54,239 nt of DNA from Fibrobacter sp. (GCA_017615055.1 JAGAAW010000094.1:1-54239), one strand, 5' to 3'; counted from the first letter of the stretch, positions 42,821-50,728 are shown. The notes: generated by a model not told the origin, from the letters alone. Translations and numbers: made by a program.

Positions 42821-43536
42821 TGCGTTTGATTAGAAGAGAGACCAGTGTCATCCTGAGCGGAGCCGATAGGCGGAGTCGAAGGATCTCCATTGCATTGTAC
42901 TTGGTATTGATTTTTGCTGCCGCAGCATTTGCTGCCCCGAAGAGCGCAAGTGCCTACTACAGCGATGCCGCCTTCCAGTACATCGAGAACCGTTTGCCCT
43001 CTGCCGAAATCACCTGCAACGAAGGCCTGCAATACTACCCGAACGACCAGAAACTGCAAATGCTCCTCGACCGCATCAAGGAAGCCAAGGACGAGCAGAA
43101 GAACGAGAACAAGAAGAACGACAAGAACCAGGATAACAACCAGGACCAGAATCAGGATCAAAACCAGGATCAGGATAAGGACCAGCAGAACCAGGACCAA
43201 AACCAGGATAAGCAGGACCAGAACAAGGATCAGGGTGAAAGTTCTTCTAGTGGGAGTGATGACCAGAACCAGGACCAGAATGGTGGTGGCCAGTCCAGTA
43301 GCAGCCAGGGCGAAAGTTCCGACAGTAATGGCGGGCAGCAGCCTGAGCCGCAACAGCCCGAAGAAAATTCCAGCGATAGCAATGGTGGCGAAGACGAGCA
43401 GGAACAGCCCGTGCAGATGGGCGAGATGAGCCCCGAAGAGGCGGCGCAGTTGCTCAAGGATTTCGACGAGCAGAATGGCGAACGCAAGCCCTGGAAACCT
43501 GTCCGCGGGCAAGCAAGACCTGCAAAAGACTGGTAA
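42820..43536 (+). CDS. BatC-like protein with long Asp/Gln/Asn repeat linker
   Basis: A 238-residue exported protein. After a signal-like hydrophobic stretch (ISIALYLVLIFAAAAFA) comes a short TPR-like part (YYSDAAFQYIENRLPSAEIT). A low-complexity region of about 100 residues rich in DQNQ, KDQ and Ser/Gly follows, and the conserved-looking C-terminus MSPEEAAQLLKDFDEQ ends in KDW. The C-terminus resembles BatC proteins. Residues about 9-22 are encoded by a REP-like element (42846-42886), so the signal peptide has an unusual Arg-rich front. A TTG within the later stretch is an alternative start. Overlaps batC-like gene upstream. Confidence 0.62.
   Translation: MRLIRRETSVILSGADRRSRRISIALYLVLIFAAAAFAAPKSASAYYSDAAFQYIENRLPSAEITCNEGLQYYPNDQKLQMLLDRIKEAKDEQKNENKKNDKNQDNNQDQNQDQNQDQDKDQQNQDQNQDKQDQNKDQGESSSSGSDDQNQDQNGGGQSSSSQGESSDSNGGQQPEPQQPEENSSDSNGGEDEQEQPVQMGEMSPEEAAQLLKDFDEQNGERKPWKPVRGQARPAKDW
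42846..42886. repeat. REP-like element inside a coding start
   Basis: TGTCATCCTGAGCGGAG (42846-42862) continues through CGGAGTCGAAGGATCT to 42886, the wording of a very widespread dispersed palindromic element. It lies in frame in the first codons of the BatC-like gene. Confidence 0.65.
43118..43237 (+). repeat. Degenerate 6-12 bp coding repeat (Asp/Gln/Asn)
   Basis: Variants of CAGGAYCARAAY recur through the linker of the BatC-like protein. A shorter run of the same word occurs at about 42546-42575 in the upstream gene. Slippage could change the linker length. Confidence 0.6.
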
Positions 43537-43626
43537 GCCGAGAGTCGCGACGGCAAGCTCGCTTGCCGGCATGACCGAGGCGCCGAGTCTTGCGCGAAGC
43601 GCAAAGACTGGTAAGCCGAGAGTCGC
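43525..43626. repeat. 24-bp direct repeat with hairpins, 3' end duplicated
   Basis: AAAGACTGGTAAGCCGAGAG plus TCGC occurs at 43525-43548, overlapping the last codons and stop, and exactly again at 43603-43626. Between them are a perfect hairpin CGGCAAGC/GCTTGCCG (43551-43568) and an imperfect one at 43586-43609. This looks like a small mobile palindrome or duplication of the gene's end. Confidence 0.6.
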
Positions 43627-43708
43627 AAAAAAGTTTATATAGGGAGGAAATCCTAGTGACTGTTTGTCCCTACGGATTTCCTTTAAACGTTTTATGCTTG
43701 TAATTAGA

Positions 43709-43716
43709 TATATTGC
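43709..43716 (+). promoter_or_regulatory. -7 box (TATATTGC) 5 nt before a start codon
   Basis: TATATTGC is followed by ATAAC and the ATG at 43722, in an AT-rich stretch without a ribosome site. Confidence 0.4.
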
Positions 43717-43721
43717 ATAAC

Positions 43722-44606
43722 ATGAGTGGTAAGGGTATTCTTTTTTGTATATGTGTATTTATTGTTGCATGCCTTGTCGCGTGTGGTGACGACTCTACGC
43801 TTGCGAAGGCGGATGATTCCGAGCTTTCCTCTTCCAGCAGCGAATCTGCGCCGGCATCCTCCGAAGACGAAGGTGACGGCAAGTGCACCGACTGCGATAG
43901 CTATACCGCGGCAGACCCGGAACTTACGGAGAACGGTGGCAAGGGTTCCGTGACTACCTACGGGAGCATTACCGAAAAGGAAACTAGTCTGGGTGGCGCT
44001 TGCAACTACGGACAAACTAACATCCGGTACTATGCGGCGATTCATGTGAATGTGTCTCCGGGCGATAACAAGGGCCCGTGGCAGGGTGGGGCTGCCTGTG
44101 GTGGCTGTGTACGTGTAAAGGCAAAGACGCCTGATGGCTGGAAGCGTGTGACGGTGCGCATTACTGACCGCTGCCCCGATGCGAACTGCGGTGTGGATCT
44201 GGGTGGTGCCCCCGCGGCAGATATCATGGGCAATACTGTGGGCCGTTACTATGGCGAATGGGAATTCGTGGGTTGCGAGGGTGTCGATGGCGTGTGGGGC
44301 GATTCCACGTCGCTCTGGGTCAAGGAGGGCGCGAGCACCTTCTGGAGCATTATCCAGGTGCGTAACCCGAAGGACATGGTAAAGGCCATAACCATTCTCG
44401 GAATAGACACGCGCGATGCCTACAATCTCGAGATGGTCGTAGGTACCGAGAATTTCTGGACTGTTCCGGAGAACGTGTTGAATACCGATAACCGCTACCG
44501 CGTCGTGGTGAAGTACCGCACCGGCGAGGACGATGAATGGCATATCAAGGGTTCGGACCTCGCTGTGCCCGAGGCGAACCTGTACCTATACGAGCATAGG
44601 GAATAG
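43722..44606 (+). CDS. Bacterial expansin lipoprotein
   Basis: A 294-residue lipoprotein (lipobox CLVAC, Cys21) with a Ser/Glu linker (SSSSSESAPASSEDEG). Domain 1 is a double-psi beta barrel as in expansins and RlpA: GGACNYGQTNIRYYAAIH, CGGCVRVKAKTPDGWKRVTV and the hallmark TDRCPDANCGVDLGGAPAA. Domain 2 (about 190-294) is the expansin-type C-terminal beta sandwich (STFWSIIQVRNPKDMVKAI, NFWTVPEN). Expansins loosen cellulose-xyloglucan networks without hydrolysis, so anchoring it to the cell surface fits a fibre degrader. Its stop is separated by one base from that of the convergent ygiQ gene, with no terminator between. Confidence 0.8.
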   Translation: MSGKGILFCICVFIVACLVACGDDSTLAKADDSELSSSSSESAPASSEDEGDGKCTDCDSYTAADPELTENGGKGSVTTYGSITEKETSLGGACNYGQTNIRYYAAIHVNVSPGDNKGPWQGGAACGGCVRVKAKTPDGWKRVTVRITDRCPDANCGVDLGGAPAADIMGNTVGRYYGEWEFVGCEGVDGVWGDSTSLWVKEGASTFWSIIQVRNPKDMVKAITILGIDTRDAYNLEMVVGTENFWTVPENVLNTDNRYRVVVKYRTGEDDEWHIKGSDLAVPEANLYLYEHRE

Positions 44607-44607
44607 T

Positions 44608-46725
44608 TTATCGCCCGCGGCGGCGTGAACTGAAGTGTGTGCGGCCGTTTTCGCCGCGGTTGTTTTCTCGATTGTCGCGATTATCTCGGTTTTCACGGTT
44701 GAATTCGCGCCGGTTGTTGCCGGAGGCCTCGCCGAACTGTGCTGCGCGCCGCTGCTTGCGTGCGGAATTTTCCCAGCGGCCTTTCTCTCCCGATTTCTTG
44801 GGGATGATGGTGGCGGTGCGTGCTTCCCGTTTTTGTTGTTCGCGCTCGCGGTATTCCGCATTGCTTTCGCGTTCCTTGCTCGGGAAGAACTCCTTGCCTT
44901 CCGCCTTTGCGCTCCTGCTCAGCAATAAACGGCCAATCTTGCCCAGTTTCAAGCGTTCCAAAGTCGCGCGGATCTGCGGGCGGTTCTCCGGAATATACCA
45001 GAAGAAGAACTGCCTCTGGCTGCGCTTCTGCTCGGGTGTCTTTGCCACGTAAAGCGGCTTTCCGTCGGGAGTGAGTTCGGAATAGAACATCTCGGTCGCA
45101 ATCGTCATCGGCGTGGGGGTAAAGTCCTGCACCTGCTCCAGCTGGAACCCGAGCTGCTTTGTTTCGAGGGCAAGTTCTGCCATGTCGGCCTCGGTACACC
45201 CGGGGTGGCTACTGATAAAGTAAGGTATTATCTGCTGGCGCTTGCCAATACGCTTGCATTCGTCGTCGAAGAATTCCTTGAACTTGTGGAACAGCGTAAA
45301 GCTCGGCTTGCGCATGAGTTTCAGGACTTCGTCGCTCGTGTGTTCCGGTGCGACCTTCAGGCGTCCGCTCACGTGGTAGTCGATAAGCTCGCGGGCATAT
45401 TCCTCGTGGTCCTTGCGCAATTCTTCGTCATTCGTCTCCTGCAGCAGCATGTCGTAGCGGACCCCGCTCCCGATAAATAGGTGCTTCACCTTCGGGTGGT
45501 TGCGCACTTCGCGGTAGAGCTCCAGGATTTCCTTGTGGTGCGTATCCATGTTGTCGCAGATCTTTGGCGTGAGGCAGCTTGCCCTCGCGCACTTCTGGCA
45601 ACGGCTCTGGTCACGGCCGCGCATGTTGTACATGTTTGCGCTCGGCCCGCCCAAGTCGGTGATGGTGCCGGCAAAGCCTTCCATCTTGGTAATCAAATCC
45701 ACTTCGCGCAAAATGCTTTCGCGGCTACGGCTTGCGATAAACTTGCCTTGGTGTGCATTGATGGCGCAAAAACTGCACCCGCCGAAACATCCGCGGTGCG
45801 TATTGATGCTGAACTTGATCATGTCGAACGCGGGTACGTTGCCGCGTTTCTTGTAACGCGGGTGAGGCTCGCGCGCGTACGGGTATTCAAAACTCTCATC
45901 AAGCTCGCCGTATTCAAGCGGCGGGTACGCGGGGTTAATCACGACGGTCTGTTCCGCGACATCCTGCAGTACGCGGCGCTGGAACCACTTGTTGCATTCG
46001 ATGTCCACCTTGCGGCAGTTTTCCATCTGTGTGCGCTTGCTTACGAGGCATTCCTCGTAACTCGCGAGGCGCAAGTCTTCCCATTGGTTGCTCTTTGGGA
46101 TATCGCCTTTACGTACAAGGTAAGCGGTCTGCGGTACGGAATGCAAACTAGAGAACGGCACGCCTTTCTTCAAAAGGCGTACGATTTCCTTGAGCGGCTT
46201 TTCGCCCATGCCATAAACGAGGATGTCGGCCTGTGTGTCGAAAAGGATGCTCGGCTTGAGTCTGTCGCTCCAGTAGTCGTAATGTGTCACGCGGCGCAGG
46301 CTCGATTCCAGCCCGCCAATCAGCAGCGGAACGTCGGGGTAGAGCTGCTTCAGGATCTTTGCGTAGGTGTATGTCGCGTAATCCGGGCGGAAACCTGCCT
46401 TGTTCCCGGGAGTGAACGCGTCGTCGCTGCGCAGGCGCTTTGCGGCGGTGTAGTGGTTCACCATGCTGTCCATTCCGCTCGAAATCGCGAAGAACAGTCG
46501 GGGCTTGCCGAGTTTCTTGAAATCGCGCAGGTCGTCGCGCCAGTTGGGCTGCGGCAGAATCGCGACTCGCAAACCCTCGTGCTCGAAAAGCCTACCCACT
46601 ACAGCATGCCCAAAACACGGGTGGTCCACGTAGGCATCGGCACTCACGATAATCACGTCCACGTAGTCCCAGCCGAGAGCGTCTAGGTCTTCCTTGCAGA
46701 TGGGGAGGAATCGCGGATCGTACAT
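44608..46725 (-). CDS. ygiQ: YgiQ-family radical SAM protein with Arg/Asn-rich tail
   Basis: A 705-residue radical SAM protein. The 4Fe-4S motif CxxxCxxC is in NTHRGCFGGCSFCAINAHQG, preceded by the YgiQ-specific N-terminal domain (MYDPRFLPICKEDLDALGW, GGLESSLRRVTHYDYWSDRL) and followed by DLGGPSANMYNMRG and YFISSHPGCTEADMAELA. The reaction catalysed by YgiQ is not established. The C-terminal 110 residues are low complexity and basic (NRENRDNRDNRENNRGENGR), similar in style to the tail of the SpoU methyltransferase at 30576. The start at 46725 (MYDPRF) matches the family; a longer frame to 46779 adds residues without homology. Confidence 0.88.
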   Translation of the reverse strand: MYDPRFLPICKEDLDALGWDYVDVIIVSADAYVDHPCFGHAVVGRLFEHEGLRVAILPQPNWRDDLRDFKKLGKPRLFFAISSGMDSMVNHYTAAKRLRSDDAFTPGNKAGFRPDYATYTYAKILKQLYPDVPLLIGGLESSLRRVTHYDYWSDRLKPSILFDTQADILVYGMGEKPLKEIVRLLKKGVPFSSLHSVPQTAYLVRKGDIPKSNQWEDLRLASYEECLVSKRTQMENCRKVDIECNKWFQRRVLQDVAEQTVVINPAYPPLEYGELDESFEYPYAREPHPRYKKRGNVPAFDMIKFSINTHRGCFGGCSFCAINAHQGKFIASRSRESILREVDLITKMEGFAGTITDLGGPSANMYNMRGRDQSRCQKCARASCLTPKICDNMDTHHKEILELYREVRNHPKVKHLFIGSGVRYDMLLQETNDEELRKDHEEYARELIDYHVSGRLKVAPEHTSDEVLKLMRKPSFTLFHKFKEFFDDECKRIGKRQQIIPYFISSHPGCTEADMAELALETKQLGFQLEQVQDFTPTPMTIATEMFYSELTPDGKPLYVAKTPEQKRSQRQFFFWYIPENRPQIRATLERLKLGKIGRLLLSRSAKAEGKEFFPSKERESNAEYREREQQKREARTATIIPKKSGEKGRWENSARKQRRAAQFGEASGNNRREFNRENRDNRDNRENNRGENGRTHFSSRRRGR

Positions 46726-46812
46726 GGGGCAAAAGATAGTTAATAGTTGTGCTTCCGCGCATCCCTTGACCGTCGACAATCTTGGCCCTTCGACAAGAGC
46801 TTTGCCGACCCA

Positions 46813-46833
46813 TATGAAACGACTTGTTTCATA
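46813..46833. promoter_or_regulatory. Perfect 8-bp palindrome upstream of TIGR02147 copy 2
   Basis: TATGAAAC (46813-46820) and GTTTCATA (46826-46833) are exact inverted arms with a 5-nt spacer. A further half site GTTTCAT lies at 46899-46905, next to the -7 box. There is no T-run after the palindrome, so an operator is more likely than a terminator. Confidence 0.5.
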
Positions 46834-46913
46834 AAATGGTCAAATAACCGAAAAATGAATAAAAAATATGCTATTTTTGTCAAAAATTCATTGATTTTGT
46901 TTCATCATCAGGG

Positions 46914-46921
46914 TATATTTG
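46914..46921 (+). promoter_or_regulatory. -7 box (TATATTTG)
   Basis: An exact TAnnTTTG match 14 nt before the ATG at 46936, with AGGG (46926-46929) as a weak ribosome site. The flanking 200 bases are AT-rich. Confidence 0.55.
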
Positions 46922-46935
46922 ATGTAGGGTAAGCC

Positions 46936-47775
46936 ATGAAACCGATAACAGAGTATTCAGACTACCGTAAGTACATGCGGGATTATTACGAGGAACGCAA
47001 GAAGGGTTCCTATTTCTCGTGGCGCGAGTTCGCGAAACTTGCGGGGTTTACGTCGTCGGGGTACCTCAAGCTGGTATGCGACGGCAAGACTCGTCTGAGC
47101 CGCGGAGGGGCGGCGAAGGTTGCCGGTGCCATGGGCCTTACCGGGTTCGGTGCGCAGTATTTTTGCCTGCTGGTGGAATACTGCGATGCTCCGGACGCAA
47201 ACGTTCGTCTCGAGATTTTCTCCCGGATGCGCGCCCTGATGGAGGAGAACGGGGTCCGCATCCTGGGAGCCGAGGCGTTCGACTACTTCAAGTCGTGGAT
47301 AAACCCGGTGGTGCGCGAACTGGCGCCTATCATGCCGGGCGCCAAGCCTTCCGAAATTGCAAAGATGTGCGTGCCCGAGGTAACTGCGGGCGACGTGCGC
47401 AATGCGCTTACGCTCATGGTGCAGGCGGGGCTTTTGCAATGCAGGCCGGATGGCTCTTACGTACAGACTAACAAGGGCCTTTCGGGCGACCCCGCGCTTG
47501 TCGCGGGTGCGATGCATGCCATGCAGAAGCAGTTGACGCTGCTTGCCGCCGATGCTCTCGATGGTGTTGCTCGCGAAGACCGCAACATTTCTGGCCTGAC
47601 TTTCGGTGTGGACGAGAAGACTTTGTGGCACCTTTCCGAGGAATTGGACCTTTTTCGCCAGAAAGTCAAGGATATTCTTTCTAAAGTTGAAAACTATGAC
47701 CGCGTATATAGATTAAATTTGCATTTATTCCCGCTGAGCAAGGCAAAGGAAGGCAAAGATGAAAATCAGGGCTAG
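46936..47775 (+). CDS. TIGR02147 family putative transcriptional regulator (copy 2)
   Basis: A 279-residue paralogue of the protein at 21758. It begins MKPITEYSDYRKYMRDYYEE, has a helix-turn-helix-like part (FSWREFAKLAGFTSSGYLKL), and ends NISGLTFGVDEKTLWHLSEE followed by VYRLNLHLFPLSK, the same end pattern as copy 1. As there, the gene overlaps the next, a lipoprotein gene, here by 17 bases. The palindrome TATGAAAC-N5-GTTTCATA upstream is a candidate binding site for this or another regulator. Role inferred: local control of envelope genes. Confidence 0.8.
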   Translation: MKPITEYSDYRKYMRDYYEERKKGSYFSWREFAKLAGFTSSGYLKLVCDGKTRLSRGGAAKVAGAMGLTGFGAQYFCLLVEYCDAPDANVRLEIFSRMRALMEENGVRILGAEAFDYFKSWINPVVRELAPIMPGAKPSEIAKMCVPEVTAGDVRNALTLMVQAGLLQCRPDGSYVQTNKGLSGDPALVAGAMHAMQKQLTLLAADALDGVAREDRNISGLTFGVDEKTLWHLSEELDLFRQKVKDILSKVENYDRVYRLNLHLFPLSKAKEGKDENQG

Positions 47776-48874
47776 TTTTATACAAAGTATCATTCTGCCG
47801 TGTGTGGCCTTGCTCGCTTTGCTTTCGGGCTGTGCCGGCTTTACCGAGGATGTTGCCGGGAATGCGATGGCGGATTCCGAAAACGCCGCGCCTGATGCTG
47901 GAACTTCACCCGATGCTGGGACAAAGGACGGTGACGCACCGCAGATTACGGTCGATGATTCCTCTTACATGGTGCTCCCGAGTGAAGATATTCATCCCAC
48001 GACTCCGGATGGGAGTGCCTATGACAAAAGTGTCGCTGCAATGTTCGAGGCGGCGAATAAGAGGAGTGCGGGCAAGCTCGTGCGGAGTGCCGCCGGTGAC
48101 TCGATAACCATCGTTCTTGAAATAAACGGCGGTTGCGTCAAGGATGGCGAATCGTTCGCATACGACCAGAACTTCTACTTCGCAGATTCAAACACTTTCG
48201 CCTACAGTTTCCGTGGCGATACGCTGTTGCTCACGTGGATCAGTGAACCGGACCCGTACGAAGCAGACCAGGAGAGATACGAAGAATCGCTTCTCTTTGT
48301 GGGCGGAAAATCGGGTTCGCTCGATGGAATCTGGAAGAATACGCAGTGCCGCTACCGCGAAGAAAAGATGTACTGCATGAATGACGGCTACGATCAGTTC
48401 TTCAAGTTCGATGGCGACAAGGTGGAATACCGTGTCACGGACCGTGTAGATTACGACTACATGCAGACGGTCTTTGTGGACCAGTTGTTCGATTTCATCG
48501 GGGACGGAGGCTCCATCCAGTTGGAAACGCCCTATTACTATTCGGATACGAAGTACGGGCAGGAAAGCGCCGGTATCAGTATTCTCTCAAAGACAAATAC
48601 AACGATGAAGTTTACCCATGCCGACAAGACGTTTGACCTGAGCGTTGATTACGCCCGCTATGGCGACAGCCTGCACGTAACGCTCAAGTCAGGTGACGTG
48701 AGCTGCGTGGGAACAGTCCGCGAAATGGATGACGTCTTATCCGGGATGTGCTCTGCCGACAATGCAGATTACTTGCACAAGTCAAGTTCAGGTGCGTATA
48801 CGTACAGACGGATGAACTCCCGCGAGTTCGAAGCCTGCATTGACGGCATTCTCGGTCGCAATCAGAACGACTGA
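47759..48874 (+). CDS. Lipoprotein of unknown function coupled to TIGR02147 gene
   Basis: A 371-residue lipoprotein with lipobox LLSGC (Cys25) and a Pro/Asp/Ala/Gly/Thr linker with a short repeat (PDAGTSPDAGT). The mature domain is beta-rich (DSITIVLEINGGCVKDGESF, NTFAYSFRGDTLLLTWISEP) with cysteines in the middle (KNTQCRYREEKMYCMND) and near the end. I do not recognise the family. It starts 17 bases inside the regulator gene and is followed after 29 bases by an outer-membrane barrel gene, making a probable three-gene operon. Confidence 0.6.
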   Translation: MKIRASFIQSIILPCVALLALLSGCAGFTEDVAGNAMADSENAAPDAGTSPDAGTKDGDAPQITVDDSSYMVLPSEDIHPTTPDGSAYDKSVAAMFEAANKRSAGKLVRSAAGDSITIVLEINGGCVKDGESFAYDQNFYFADSNTFAYSFRGDTLLLTWISEPDPYEADQERYEESLLFVGGKSGSLDGIWKNTQCRYREEKMYCMNDGYDQFFKFDGDKVEYRVTDRVDYDYMQTVFVDQLFDFIGDGGSIQLETPYYYSDTKYGQESAGISILSKTNTTMKFTHADKTFDLSVDYARYGDSLHVTLKSGDVSCVGTVREMDDVLSGMCSADNADYLHKSSSGAYTYRRMNSREFEACIDGILGRNQND

Positions 48875-48903
48875 TTCGCATGTGATTTGGGGAAGGAGGA
48901 AAT

Positions 48904-49656
48904 GTGAGACGCTTGGGAAGACTATCCCTGTTACTATTAGTTTGTCTGCCATTGCTTGCGTGGGCTAGCGAAAAATCAAGTGACAAGTTCAATATCGGTG
49001 TCCGCCTAGGAGTGCAGATGGCGAATCTCATGACCGATGCGGAGTGGGGCCCGTATCCCGATATCGCAGGACCGGGCGGAGTTCTTTCTGTAGATTTCTC
49101 TCATGGTTTCGCGGATAATTTTTACCTGCATACGGCGCTTGGGCTGGACTTCCGTGCATACTATACTCATGTCGAGATGGGCATCGCCTGCGATGGTGAT
49201 TGCGGAGGGGCGTGGGACGGTGACGAGATATATTCCTATCTCTACCTGGAACTCCCCGTGATGGCGCAGTGGCGCACATCGGTGCTGTTTTTTGAGGCAG
49301 GGCCGGTTGCCAACGTGATGCTCCTCTCCGACAAGGAGCATGTTATACCTAAGAGGTATCGCGGTCAGAGCGACGGTTGTTATGATGACAAGCGGTTTGG
49401 TGCGGGTGTTGCCGCGGGTATCGGGCATGTGTTCGGATTCGGGCTCTCGGTAGATGCCCGCGTGCTGTTCCAGTTTACGGATGTCGTTGATGGTGGCAAA
49501 AAATGCCTCACGTCGCATTCCGAGGAAGTCGAGATGCGTTTTGACCCCGAAACGGAAGTGACGACAACCAAGGTTCTCTGGGAATCCGACGATTATATGG
49601 GCGGGTCCTATTACAAGTTGCTGAAATACCAGTTTGGAATCGGGTACTGGTTCTAG
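48904..49656 (+). CDS. Outer-membrane beta-barrel protein, unknown function
   Basis: A 250-residue protein with signal peptide (RLGRLSLLLLVCLPLLAWAS) and alternating amphipathic strands (FNIGVRLGVQMANLM, FYLHTALGLDFRAYYTHVEM, YLYLELPVMAQWRTSVLFFE, GAGVAAGIGHVFGFGLSVDA), ending in the aromatic LKYQFGIGYWF typical of outer-membrane barrels. It resembles PorT/OMP_b-brl-type 8-strand barrels. The GTG start is set by AAGGAGG (48893-48899), 4 nt upstream. It converges on queH with only 3 bases between stops. Confidence 0.72.
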   Translation: MRRLGRLSLLLLVCLPLLAWASEKSSDKFNIGVRLGVQMANLMTDAEWGPYPDIAGPGGVLSVDFSHGFADNFYLHTALGLDFRAYYTHVEMGIACDGDCGGAWDGDEIYSYLYLELPVMAQWRTSVLFFEAGPVANVMLLSDKEHVIPKRYRGQSDGCYDDKRFGAGVAAGIGHVFGFGLSVDARVLFQFTDVVDGGKKCLTSHSEEVEMRFDPETEVTTTKVLWESDDYMGGSYYKLLKYQFGIGYWF

Positions 49657-49659
49657 GCG

Positions 49660-50313
49660 TTACTTGCCTTCGTTCTGCTTCTTGATTCGCTCTTCGTATT
49701 CGCGTAGCGAGTACACGCACCCGCAATATTCCTGCCGGTAGAGGCAGTATTCCTCGGAAAGTTCGACGGAGCGGTTGAATCCGCCCTTGCGCTTGAAATC
49801 TGCGGGGAGCGCCTTGATGCCGTAGATTGCGCCCTGTTCTTTGGCGACTACGTTCAGTACTTGCTCGTCTTTCTTGGGGCTAATCGAGAGCGTCGTGGTA
49901 AAGAAATCGAACCCCATCTCCTTTGCGAGCCTTGCCGTTTCGCCAAGCCGCAGTTCGAAGCACTTGCGGCAGCGTTTGCCGCCTTCCTTCTCTTCTTCGA
50001 GCCCTCGCGCAATTTCGTAGAATTTTTTGGGGTCGTATTCGCCCTCGATGAACTTAACCGGATACTTCGTCTTGAACGTGGCGACAAACCGCTTGATTTC
50101 TTCGACGCGGTGGGCGTATTCCTCGGCGGGGGCGATATTCGGGTTGTAGTAGAAAATCGTGATGTGGAAGAACTGTGAGAGGTATTCTATGCAGTAGGTG
50201 CTGCAGGGCCCGCAGCAGGCGTGCATCAGGAGCGTAGGCACGTTGCCCTTCCGCTGGTTCCAACGGATGATGTAGCTTAGGTCGCGCTGGTAGTTGTGAT
50301 ACGCTTCGGGCAT
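49660..50313 (-). CDS. queH: Epoxyqueuosine reductase QueH
   Basis: A 217-residue enzyme for the last step of queuosine synthesis in tRNA, reducing epoxyqueuosine. It has the QueH cysteine pattern: LMHACCGPCSTYCIEYL near the N-terminus, KRCRKCFELRLGETARLAKE in the middle and YCLYRQEYCGCVYS near the end, which supply a 4Fe-4S cluster and a neighbouring mononuclear iron. FYYNPNIAPAEEYAHRVEEI and the TTTLSISPKKDE segment are further family marks. The length is normal. It follows a small membrane-protein gene in the same direction after 15 bases. Confidence 0.88.
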   Translation of the reverse strand: MPEAYHNYQRDLSYIIRWNQRKGNVPTLLMHACCGPCSTYCIEYLSQFFHITIFYYNPNIAPAEEYAHRVEEIKRFVATFKTKYPVKFIEGEYDPKKFYEIARGLEEEKEGGKRCRKCFELRLGETARLAKEMGFDFFTTTLSISPKKDEQVLNVVAKEQGAIYGIKALPADFKRKGGFNRSVELSEEYCLYRQEYCGCVYSLREYEERIKKQNEGK

Positions 50314-50328
50314 TTCGCGAACCTCTCG

Positions 50329-50721
50329 CTAGTTCCAGTTGAGCGTGCCGAACGCGGTTATCCAGAAGCAGATGGTTGCCCCGATGGCAAAGAGCCCCAT
50401 TACAGTGCGTTCCTTGTGGCTCGTGCTAAAGAGCACCGTGGCGGTATAGAACGAGAGGTACACCGCGAAGAAGAACGCGAGTATGCGCGTGATTTCGAAC
50501 GGGAAGAGCATCGGCAGCACATTGCCTGCACTGAGCAGCGTGTACATCGCGAGCAGCTGCATGCAGATGGGGATGATGAACGCCTTGCGCACTTCCTTGG
50601 GCACCACCTTGTTACGGCCGTTCATGGCGTACATGCCGAGCGGAGCACCGAACGCGAGCGCGATATTCAGTGCGATGGACGGCAAAAACAGAACTGCCCC
50701 GATGATGGTCGCAATAATCAT
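50329..50721 (-). CDS. Small integral membrane protein, unknown function
   Basis: A 130-residue protein with four hydrophobic segments (MIIATIIGAVLFLPSIALNI, AFIIPICMQLLAMYTLL, ILAFFFAVYLSFYTATVLF, TVMGLFAIGATICFWITAF). No family recognised. Start: ATG 50721 follows a TAGATTTT box (50729-50736) by 7 nt; a TTG at 50730 opens a slightly longer frame inside that box. Likely co-transcribed with queH. Confidence 0.55.
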   Translation of the reverse strand: MIIATIIGAVLFLPSIALNIALAFGAPLGMYAMNGRNKVVPKEVRKAFIIPICMQLLAMYTLLSAGNVLPMLFPFEITRILAFFFAVYLSFYTATVLFSTSHKERTVMGLFAIGATICFWITAFGTLNWN

Positions 50722-50728
50722 ACAAGCC

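Noticed and set aside
43118..43237. Possible CRISPR or satellite
   Set aside because: Repeats are 6-12 bp, in frame, and encode a low-complexity linker.
42628..43572. Minus-strand frame rich in Leu/Val/Ile that looks like a membrane protein
   Set aside because: It is the antisense of the Asp/Gln/Asn repeat region; GAT/CAG repeats read as ATC/CTG give LVL patterns by chance.
45481..46686. 401-residue plus-strand frame opposite ygiQ
   Set aside because: Shadow of the well-supported radical SAM gene; composition and lack of domains fit antisense reading.
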